Shown here: positions 1 through 7,048 of the stretch, one piece after another
How the letters are laid out: the number at the start of each line of letters is the position of its first letter
Position numbering within the stretch: position 1 is the stretch's first letter
Assembly (NCBI GenBank): GCA_017456285.1
Contig: JAFTJQ010000066.1
Coordinates: 1-41,476, forward strand
DNA from: Lentisphaeria bacterium
Lineage (GTDB): Bacteria > Verrucomicrobiota > Lentisphaeria > Victivallales > Victivallaceae
Reading direction: 5' to 3'
DNA length: 41,476 nucleotides
Made by a program: the position numbers and the translations under genes
Notes under the pieces: generated by a model
The model's input: the letters and a program-made list of their open reading frames with translations, nothing else
Told to the model about the DNA's origin: nothing
The model's database searches: none

Positions 1-263
1 AACGCCGTCCCCACACCCCTACGCAAGGTCAGCGACCTTGACCAAAAGAGATGCGAAAATTTTTCAAATTTTCACATCTCAAAATTTTTTATCCATATTC
101 ATGGACGAAGGCAACAACTTTTTCAACCTCCTGCAATTTTTTGCAAAATTGCAGAAAAGTTAAAAAGTTTTCGCCTCTCGACACCTGCTTTCAAAAAATC
201 CGTTGAAAGGTCGAGAGGAACGTTGGGTACGAATTATCCGATAGATCTGTCCCAAGCAATTTC
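1..263. repeat. Intergenic hairpin-chain region
   Basis: No gene is visible. The stretch is built from consecutive short inverted repeats: AAGGTC/GACCTT around 24-38; GAAAATTT/AAATTTTC inside GAGATG/CATCTC around 48-80; TCCAT/ATGGA around 92-105; a perfect 10-bp stem CTGCAATTTT (131-140) / AAAATTGCAG (145-154); and a nested stem CCTCTCGAC (174-182) / GTCGAGAGG (210-218) with CTTTCAA (188-194) / TTGAAAG (203-209) inside. It lies downstream of the minus-strand gene that ends at 264, so it could act in 3' end formation. No clean U-tract follows the stems, so I do not call a classical terminator. Confidence 0.6.
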
Positions 264-3200
264 CTATTTAAATGCCAGAGTATAGATTTCGCTTGACTTT
301 GTCATAGTGATTTTTACTTTGAATGGCTGATTCGGCAACTCATTGCTGCCATTTGCCCAAATAATGACTTTTTCGGTATCATCACCATTAAATTGAGCAG
401 TAAAACCATCGATATTTTTACCATTCTCATCAAGCAAAGTTATGGTCATTTGACCTTTAGCATTCAAAATCAATTTACTATTTGTCGCAACAAATGTACG
501 GCTGATTAACTCCGCATTATCCTTTTTCGCAGTTACGGCAATCCAACCGTCCTCACGAATTTCCGCCAGACCGACGCAGGCATTTGCTTCATGCATATCC
601 TTTGCCAAGCCTTCCCAGCCGCCGATTTCCTTAAAGAAAGCCCACTCCTGCGGCAGATTTCGTCCGCTGAAACTGCGTTCAAGCAATTTGGCGGTAATAT
701 GGCTGATGTCATCATGGTAAGTATTATAGAAGTGGGCTCGTCTGTGCGCACTACCCAAAGTGTAATAATACTTGCCATTATGCTTTTGCGGTACGGATTC
801 AAGGAAATTCATTCCGAAAAGCCAATTGCCGGGTTTGCCATTTTCAATGAAAGGTTTCGGATTATCCAAGCGATGCCAGTTCAAACCATTGCGGCTGTAA
901 ATTACTTCGGGATAAATCTGCTGATTACTGCAATGATAAACCCAGATAAATCCGAGATAAAAACTTTTCGCAATTCGCTGATAATAAGCACCGTAATGCT
1001 GGTAACTCCAATGGTCATTCAAATTAGGTACGGTCAGATAACGGCTCTCCCAATTTAATCCGTCATTAGAGTAAAAAGTTTTCATTACACGATTGATTTC
1101 AGGCAAGTTATCATACTCGACCGTGTAGGGACGGAAACGGCGAATTTTACATGCTTTAGCGGCAAAAACGGTTTTGCCGTCTTCGGACAAATACTGCGGT
1201 GCGAAGTTATCATTGCCGTCGTATTCCATTTCCAATTCTTCGCCTGAATATGAGAATTTATCAATCAAAAGCGGTTCACGGGTCAGGACAATCCACTCAC
1301 CTGCATTCTTTTCCCAAATCGGATAGAAACTCCAAGTTTTCATTCCGAATTTAGTAATATCCCCTCTTGACGGCGGAAACCACTGGACACGGACTTCATT
1401 CAGAGGCACTTTACCGTCTGACTCCTGATAAAATCTCAAAGTCGCTTTGTCAAGCGGAGTTTTTGCTCCCCATTTCGGAGTTGCTGCCGCAGGAATCGGC
1501 TCGAACGGTGATTTCATTATGCGATTTTTTACACCGTTAGGAGCTTCATCACTAATAGTCCAATTTACTAAATCCTTGCTGGAGGCGTAATGGTATTTGC
1601 GATCTTTCCCGGAACGAGTTGCATCCGCAAAATAGATTACAAATGTTCCGTCATCACGAATATCCAAAGTATAAGAACCTCTGGCAGTTTGAACACCTCG
1701 CTCGGGTGCAAGCGGAGTTGTTGCCTGATAAGTTTTGGCAACAGAGCTTTCAGTTTTCACATTTTTGCGAACGGCGAAGTGAAAATCGTCAATCGGAAAA
1801 ATTTTGGCATTTTTTACATCGATAATTCCGCTCGGTGGAGTTGCTTTAACTTCACGACTGACTCTCAAGCGGCGGTGAAGTTCGCCTTTAATCTTATTCT
1901 CTTTATCAAGTGATTTCAAGCTGAATAGATAATTACCATCAGCAAAATCAGCAATATCAAAGGTGAATTTATTATCCCCGTTTTTAATAGTTACCGCTTC
2001 TTTTTTGATAACTTTCTTACTTGATTCGTCGATCAAAGTATATTCAGCAGGAAAATCCGCAACTTCGTCAACCATTTTCAATGCGACAGTTGCTTCTCTC
2101 TCCTCACGGTAAATTCCAAGCTGAAAATCTCCCTGCAATACTGCGGTAAGTGCTTTCGCCCCAACGAGTTTGCTGTCAGCAGAGAATAACTCAACTTCAC
2201 GGATATAGGCATAGCGATTGCTCTGCGGCAACAATTCGGTTTTGCCTGAACGCCGTCCGGTATCCGTAGATTCAATCAAAGTAATTCGAAGTGCTTCCGC
2301 TTTAGCCGTCGGAAAAGCATGGAGGAAATAATAATCTTTATTTGAAATACATCCGCTCTCCAGATAGTTCGGCTGATTTTTCCCCTCGCCTACCAAATGG
2401 TAATAACCGTTGCTCAAAATTTCAACTTTATAGGATTTTATTCCGGTCTCTCCCGATGGATTACCGGCACAAATGATATTACCGGGATAGATTCTAACTA
2501 AATTAACCATTGCAGGTTCAGCGAGCGTAATCTCCAAAGTTGCAGGCATTCCCACAACCCCTGCTCCATTAGCATCGGCAATATTTCCGTCAATCACCTT
2601 TTCGGCATCAATCTTTTTCTTATTTTTGTCGATAAATTCAGCACGACCGCCATTCATGGCAGAAATGACATTGACCCGATTGAAATCAAAGGAAATATTC
2701 GCAGGGCGAATTGCGACATCATCGACATAAGTGACACTTCCGACCGCACTGACGGAGGGGATAAATTCTGCTTTTTTGACGCCCTCACGAGCTAAAACAC
2801 CGCTCGGAACAGTTCCTATCAGCGATTCTTTGCCATCAACAAATAAAATTACATCAATATTTTCTTCGCCGACATTGAAAGAAATTTTGCCCCATTTCTC
2901 CGCAGGTAAAGACAATTTACTTACATGATAACGCTTGCTATCCATGTCGTATAAATAGAGTTTGCCTGACGCATCACAAAGAAGTGCCGCCGCATTGCCC
3001 TTGCTTGTACCGCCGATACCGATTGTAAAAGCGGACTTGTCAATACGCTTAAATGAAGCTTCAACCACACACGGAACTTTAATTGTATCCTTATTGACAT
3101 TCACCACCAAAGGACTCTGCCCGACGCTTTTATCCATGCGGATAATTTTGGCGGCATGACGTCCGCTTAAAGCATTTTCAGTGGAAATAGTAGTCGCACC

Positions 3201-3383
3201 TGTTTTGGTAAAAACACCCCAATTGCCATTATGATCATTACTGCGATCACGGGTGTAACCGCTTGATGATAAATCACTAAAAAACTTCTCATTTTCAAAG
3301 TCCTGATAGACATACGCCACATCTTGTGCCATAACTCCGCAACATGCAATAAAGCAAGTTACCCACAACAATAATTTTTTCAT
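264..3383 (-). CDS. Secreted multidomain protein with C-terminal sialidase-like propeller
   Basis: 1039 aa. Residues 1-19 are a signal peptide (MKKLLLWVTCFIACCGVMA, then QD), so the product is exported. From about 60 to 230 it looks like a LamG/ConA-type beta-sandwich, and from about 235 to 400 like an F5/8 type C (discoidin) carbohydrate-binding domain (IDGNIADANGAG, LEITLAEPAMVNLVRIYPG). A linker domain follows, then a beta-propeller-like region from about 560 to 960 with repeated FYSNDGLNWESR and YSRNGLNWHRL strands resembling the Asp-box/BNR blades of sialidases and GH43-type proteins. No catalytic residue can be assigned by eye. The start at 3383 is supported by AAAGGAG about 6 nt upstream. 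It begins 23 nt after the stop of the M14-like peptidase gene and is almost surely its operon partner. A role as glycan-binding or glycan-cleaving exoprotein is inferred; the exact family is not recognised. Confidence 0.7.
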   Translation of the reverse strand: MKKLLLWVTCFIACCGVMAQDVAYVYQDFENEKFFSDLSSSGYTRDRSNDHNGNWGVFTKTGATTISTENALSGRHAAKIIRMDKSVGQSPLVVNVNKDTIKVPCVVEASFKRIDKSAFTIGIGGTSKGNAAALLCDASGKLYLYDMDSKRYHVSKLSLPAEKWGKISFNVGEENIDVILFVDGKESLIGTVPSGVLAREGVKKAEFIPSVSAVGSVTYVDDVAIRPANISFDFNRVNVISAMNGGRAEFIDKNKKKIDAEKVIDGNIADANGAGVVGMPATLEITLAEPAMVNLVRIYPGNIICAGNPSGETGIKSYKVEILSNGYYHLVGEGKNQPNYLESGCISNKDYYFLHAFPTAKAEALRITLIESTDTGRRSGKTELLPQSNRYAYIREVELFSADSKLVGAKALTAVLQGDFQLGIYREEREATVALKMVDEVADFPAEYTLIDESSKKVIKKEAVTIKNGDNKFTFDIADFADGNYLFSLKSLDKENKIKGELHRRLRVSREVKATPPSGIIDVKNAKIFPIDDFHFAVRKNVKTESSVAKTYQATTPLAPERGVQTARGSYTLDIRDDGTFVIYFADATRSGKDRKYHYASSKDLVNWTISDEAPNGVKNRIMKSPFEPIPAAATPKWGAKTPLDKATLRFYQESDGKVPLNEVRVQWFPPSRGDITKFGMKTWSFYPIWEKNAGEWIVLTREPLLIDKFSYSGEELEMEYDGNDNFAPQYLSEDGKTVFAAKACKIRRFRPYTVEYDNLPEINRVMKTFYSNDGLNWESRYLTVPNLNDHWSYQHYGAYYQRIAKSFYLGFIWVYHCSNQQIYPEVIYSRNGLNWHRLDNPKPFIENGKPGNWLFGMNFLESVPQKHNGKYYYTLGSAHRRAHFYNTYHDDISHITAKLLERSFSGRNLPQEWAFFKEIGGWEGLAKDMHEANACVGLAEIREDGWIAVTAKKDNAELISRTFVATNSKLILNAKGQMTITLLDENGKNIDGFTAQFNGDDTEKVIIWANGSNELPNQPFKVKITMTKSSEIYTLAFK

Positions 3384-3406
3384 AAAAACTCCTTTGTTTT
3401 AATTAT

Positions 3407-5683
3407 TTATTTTGATTTAACGTTATCAATAATTACGTTCAAATTACCATTTTTATTGACAGGCATAAAGGTCATTGCACTGATAAAATCAGATTTTTTA
3501 CGAACAAAAACACTTGTCTGAGATTTGTTACCTGCCGCATCAGTAATAACAAGTTTGAAATTTTCGGCTTCAAAAATCACTTCCGCATTGTACCAGACAT
3601 CATTTTTTACTTCAATGTCGGTAAGAACTTTTTTCACCGCACCGTTTTCGATAGTTTCGGCATAAACTCTGCCATTCTGTACGCCCCAAGTCATTACATA
3701 AGGTTTCGTCCGCTGTCCGATTTTATGGATAAATCCGCCATTATCGGCAACTTTGAAGTCAAAACCTACAGAGTGATTTTTATCTCCTTCCCATGCGAAA
3801 CGATCACCGCACCAAGCAGTTACCGGAGTTGCGTAAACTCCTGCACCTTTGCCGTTTTTAGCGGCAACCAATTTTGCTTTTTTGTCGCTGAAAAATCCCC
3901 AAGCAGATTTGCCGTTATTGTAATCCCCATTGATTACATGCGGAGTGCGATTATCAAATCCCTCAGTGAAAAGTTCCGGATAATTAACTCTTGCCATATC
4001 TCTTTTAGTTACGGGGATATTTTTCGGTGATTCCCAACCCCATTTCAAAGGAGCATTGGAGTTATAGGCAGCAGAAACAATATACATTGCAGTTTTCGCA
4101 GATTTTTCAGGAGGCACATTAACGATTAAACGATGACCTCTATTATGTTTAATTAATTGATAACCGTCACGACTGTCTTTTTTCAAGCTAATCCCATTTA
4201 AACGAATATCCAATAAATCAACATCGTATTCTTTGGCAATTTGAATATCAAAAGCCATTGAAATACCATTCTGCGGACACTTTGCCTCTTTGACATTAAA
4301 ATTTGCATAGACCTTACCGACTCTTCCCTCCGGACCCAATTTAATAAACTGGTCAATCACGCTCCATTTTACCGTATCGGTATCAGGGCGATTCTTAAAA
4401 ATTCCGGTTGTTTTGGTATCATACGACCAAGTCGGTTTCAAATTACCGATAAACTCTTTCTCGCCATTGCTTCCGAAAGTAACTACTCTGAAAATTCTGT
4501 ACGATACCGGCGGAGCAACTGCAAAAGTCTGCATTTCCTCAATTTTATTCCAAAGTTCAACCCTGCTTACTCGCTTTTCCCCCGGAGTAGTTCCCCATGC
4601 TTGCACCATAAATCCGCCCCAGTCAGTTAAAATATTATCAACCGGGAAACTGCCGTCCAAGTTTGCAGGTGCATTCATGCCGTATTCAAGTACGCCACGC
4701 AATCCCTCAACTGCCATTTGCTCATGTGAAATTTCAAAGATCAACGGCAGAGTGTGATACTTCAAATACGGATACAAGTCGGTATAGAAATAATCTCCTG
4801 AATCACGAAATCTCTGCGGAAAAGCCTTTCTCGCGTCATTTACCGCAACCAATCGCTGAATTTCCTCATCCAAATCATAGCAGGGAGTTCCGCTTTTTCC
4901 TGCCATATCCCGCACATAATTAATCAAATCAGTCGCCCACGGTTTCAAAACGTGATTACTGCCGGCCCCACCGATATATTGGGTCATAATAATTCCCGGG
5001 TAAAGTCTGCCTACTCCATGGAAGTCAAGCAATAATTCCGGCTTCATTTCATCCAAAACCTTGCAGAAAGTCACGATTTCAGGAGTATTTTCAGGTTTTT
5101 TCGGCACTAAATTTTTAATATCCCAGTGATTTCCGCGACCGCCGGCATAAGGATCAATTCCCTTGCTGTTCTGCGGAGTTTCAGAGCGGAAATAACCAAA
5201 AATATTTCCGCAGGGGATAACTCTGATTTCATAGTTATCGCGATATTTTTTTGCCTCATCAGACACCAAAAATTCCAACGCCGCCATGGTACTATGAAGT
5301 GCTGACCTCTCGCCGCCGCCATGATGAGCAACTATCAATATTTTGAATTTTTTATCTGACGGAATCGCATTATTGGTGATTTTCATGCAGTAAATAGGAT
5401 CATTTTCCAAAGTTTTGCCCAGCACATCAAGTGTGCAATAATCAAATTGTTTAGCCCAATATTGCAAAGAACTCTCAAACATGCTCCAATCAAGTTTATT
5501 GCCCTTAGCCAAATTTGTTCTGCCCTCATAACTCTCTGCGGCAGTTCCGATTGCCGAATAATTTTCTTTCGCCCATGGGCGTGGCATATTTTTCAAATTC
5601 TCCCGCAGTTGTGCCGCTTCATCGGCACAAACAAAACTGATTGCAGCTGCTGCAATTGCCAAAAAACTAATGCTTTTTTTCAT
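3407..5683 (-). CDS. Secreted M14-like zinc carboxypeptidase with C-terminal sandwich domain
   Basis: 758 aa with a signal peptide (residues 1-20, ending SFVCA). The peptidase-like domain covers about 35-345: a zinc-site segment AHHGGGERS (H120, H121, E125), the third ligand motif LLLDFHGVG (H222) and a putative catalytic glutamate in LIFEISHEQ (E317). This order matches M14 metallocarboxypeptidases. The first motif is H-x3-E rather than the usual H-x2-E, so the family call is moderate. About 580-758 looks like a ConA/LamG-type sandwich similar in style to the N-terminal part of the next gene. Start ATG 5683 has a perfect AGGAGG (5689-5694), which itself directly follows a hairpin and U-tract (5695-5726). 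Likely role: extracellular trimming of peptides or glycopeptides. Co-transcription with the gene ending at 264 is very likely (23 nt gap). Confidence 0.72.
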   Translation of the reverse strand: MKKSISFLAIAAAAISFVCADEAAQLRENLKNMPRPWAKENYSAIGTAAESYEGRTNLAKGNKLDWSMFESSLQYWAKQFDYCTLDVLGKTLENDPIYCMKITNNAIPSDKKFKILIVAHHGGGERSALHSTMAALEFLVSDEAKKYRDNYEIRVIPCGNIFGYFRSETPQNSKGIDPYAGGRGNHWDIKNLVPKKPENTPEIVTFCKVLDEMKPELLLDFHGVGRLYPGIIMTQYIGGAGSNHVLKPWATDLINYVRDMAGKSGTPCYDLDEEIQRLVAVNDARKAFPQRFRDSGDYFYTDLYPYLKYHTLPLIFEISHEQMAVEGLRGVLEYGMNAPANLDGSFPVDNILTDWGGFMVQAWGTTPGEKRVSRVELWNKIEEMQTFAVAPPVSYRIFRVVTFGSNGEKEFIGNLKPTWSYDTKTTGIFKNRPDTDTVKWSVIDQFIKLGPEGRVGKVYANFNVKEAKCPQNGISMAFDIQIAKEYDVDLLDIRLNGISLKKDSRDGYQLIKHNRGHRLIVNVPPEKSAKTAMYIVSAAYNSNAPLKWGWESPKNIPVTKRDMARVNYPELFTEGFDNRTPHVINGDYNNGKSAWGFFSDKKAKLVAAKNGKGAGVYATPVTAWCGDRFAWEGDKNHSVGFDFKVADNGGFIHKIGQRTKPYVMTWGVQNGRVYAETIENGAVKKVLTDIEVKNDVWYNAEVIFEAENFKLVITDAAGNKSQTSVFVRKKSDFISAMTFMPVNKNGNLNVIIDNVKSK

Positions 5684-5694
5684 AAAAACCTCCT

Positions 5695-5726
5695 AAAAAA
5701 AATGCTATTTTATACAAAATAGCATT
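5695..5726 (-). terminator. Hairpin plus U-tract abutting the M14 gene Shine-Dalgarno
   Basis: Perfect 11-bp stem AATGCTATTTT / AAAATAGCATT with a 4-nt loop (5701-5726), followed on the minus strand by six to eight U (5695-5702) and then at once by AGGAGG and the ATG of the peptidase gene. It can serve as the 3' end of the pseudopilin transcript. As no promoter fits between it and the ribosome binding site, the downstream genes must be reached by read-through. The stem is AU-rich and therefore probably leaky. Confidence 0.7.
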
Positions 5727-5801
5727 CTTTCTTAAATATTGCAAATAAAATTCACATTTTTTTTACATTTTTTTCAAATGTATTACATTGTAAAAAAAGA
5801 A

Positions 5802-6518
5802 TTACAAATTTACAATCTCCCAATCACCTCCCATAACGGCAGTAATTTTGTTGCCTGCTCCGTTAATAAGCATATCATCCTCATCGGCGATGTCTTTGAG
5901 AGTATTTTTATCAAGTTGTTCCACATGACCATCACCGAATCCGCCATTACACTTGTCGCCGTGACGCAAGTGAATACCGGTTCCGGCTTTCGTTGCCGCA
6001 TAAGCCCAGGATTTAGCTTGCTGCTGCTTCCAATTAGCACTCTTATCAATACCATGGGCTGTATCTGCCATAACCAAACAAGATCCAGCCGATTTCAAGC
6101 GTTTAAGTTGAATTACATTAATATTCGGCATAACTACACGCACATAAAGATTCATACCGTAAATAATTTCACCTGAACCGTCCGGATTATTTTTTGCAAC
6201 ACCTGCCCAATAAGCATTTAACGGTAATGACGGACAGCGTAGAGCTTTGTAATCATTAATAAATCCGGCAACTCTCAAGGCATCAGCCCAATTAATTTGT
6301 CCAAATCCTGCATCCGCAGAGATATACATTAAATCATCATTGTCATTTGCATACATAGTTTGATAGAGCAGAGCCTGTTTCATATTGCTTTTGCAAGCAG
6401 TAGTTCTGGCTTTTTCTCTGGCTTTATTCAATGCGGGAAGCAACATTCCTGCCAGAATTGCAATGATGGCAATTACGACTAAAAGTTCGATCAAAGTAAA
6501 GTTCAACAATTTTTTCAT
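5802..6518 (-). CDS. Type IV pilin-like pseudopilin (GspG/DUF1559-type)
   Basis: 238 aa from ATG 6518, chosen over an upstream in-frame start because AAGGAGGAAA (6521-6530) precedes it by a few bases and because it yields the normal short leader. The N-terminus is MKKLLN followed by [20 protein letters not shown], the class III signal and hydrophobic helix of type II secretion pseudopilins and type IV pilins, with the conserved Glu at mature position 5. Residue -1 is Asn instead of the usual Gly. [20 protein letters not shown] follows, and a C-terminal region with GDGHVEQL typical of the large Lentisphaerae/Planctomycetes pseudopilin families. Inner-membrane anchored. It is the first gene of a unit with the M14-like peptidase and the 1039-aa exoprotein and has its own strong promoter and operator upstream. 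Which apparatus it joins cannot be told from the window. Confidence 0.85.
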   Translation of the reverse strand: MKKLLNFTLIELLVVIAIIAILAGMLLPALNKAREKARTTACKSNMKQALLYQTMYANDNDDLMYISADAGFGQINWADALRVAGFINDYKALRCPSLPLNAYWAGVAKNNPDGSGEIIYGMNLYVRVVMPNINVIQLKRLKSAGSCLVMADTAHGIDKSANWKQQQAKSWAYAATKAGTGIHLRHGDKCNGGFGDGHVEQLDKNTLKDIADEDDMLINGAGNKITAVMGGDWEIVNL

Positions 6519-6613
6519 TTTTTCCTCCTTGTTTAAATAATTTGTTGAAAAATCCACGTTTTTTCCCAATGCTTAACTTCCCAAAAAACAAAGGAAAAAA
6601 AACGCGCCGATAG

Positions 6614-6637
6614 AGAAATGCAATCGATTGCATTTCT
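6614..6637. promoter_or_regulatory. Perfect 24-bp palindrome, LacI-family-type operator
   Basis: The centre is TGCAATCGATTGCA, symmetric about 6625/6626, with perfect pairing out to 6614 and 6637. A TGnAAnCGnTTnCA-like core with central CG is the hallmark of LacI/GalR-family operators. It lies 5 bp downstream of the -10 box at 6643-6648, covering the predicted start point, so binding would block initiation. No LacI-family gene lies in the window, so the regulator must be encoded elsewhere. Confidence 0.75.
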
Positions 6638-6642
6638 TTTAT

Positions 6643-6670
6643 ATTATAGCATAAGATTTCAAAATGTCAA
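6643..6670 (-). promoter_or_regulatory. Near-consensus sigma70-type promoter for pseudopilin operon
   Basis: On the minus strand: TTGACA (6670-6665), 16-nt spacer, TATAAT (6648-6643). Both hexamers are perfect. The predicted start falls near 6636, inside the palindrome 6614-6637, giving a leader of roughly 118 nt before ATG 6518. Confidence 0.75.
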
Positions 6671-7000
6671 TACCCTAAATAGAAAAAAAAGAAAAATTAA
6701 TTTAGAAACATAGCTGTTTTATTGCATGGAGGGTTGAATGCATTGATAGATAGCAAAATGCGATCCTTGCGGTGCAGAATTCCGGATTTTTCGCTACGCT
6801 CTCTCTGAATGACAAGTTTGAAATCGCTTTACCTCTGCAGCAAAACAAACTTCCGTCAGGCAGAGGAGCGAAAACGATGAAGCATCCAGAAAAAAACAAG
6901 CATAGCAACTATGGTACATCGGAAGAAATAAGCTAATTTTGTCCGGTCTATCGGATAATTCAAGCACAGTTGCTCTCAATTTATAACCCATAACCCACAA
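6671..7000. other. Non-coding stretch with a dispersed-repeat-like segment
   Basis: Between the hydrogenase terminator and the pseudopilin promoter I see no plausible gene. Positions 6780-6814 carry a segment that reads on the minus strand as TGTCATTCAGAGAGAGCG followed by TAGCGAAAAATCCGGAA. This resembles the widely dispersed element that produces spurious CHSERSEES-type peptides in many bacterial genomes; that match is from memory, not a search. Confidence 0.4.
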
Positions 7001-7030
7001 AAAAAGAGGCTGAACTTTCATTCAGCCTCT
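7001..7030 (-). terminator. Intrinsic terminator of the hydrogenase operon
   Basis: Perfect 10-bp stem AGAGGCTGAA / TTCAGCCTCT (7005-7014 and 7021-7030) with a 6-nt loop, followed on the minus strand by seven U. It lies about 20 nt after the hydA stop codon. Confidence 0.9.
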
Positions 7031-7048
7031 CTCAAAAAATTCACTAAA

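Noticed and set aside
5739-6176. Plus-strand open frame of 145 codons opposite the pseudopilin
   Set aside because: It is antisense to a clear pseudopilin with a perfect ribosome binding site, and has no recognisable domain or start signal.
6424-7021. Three short minus-strand open frames around the pseudopilin promoter
   Set aside because: They cross the promoter, the palindrome and a dispersed-repeat-like segment; their peptides (ending CHSERA in one) are typical spurious translations of repeats.
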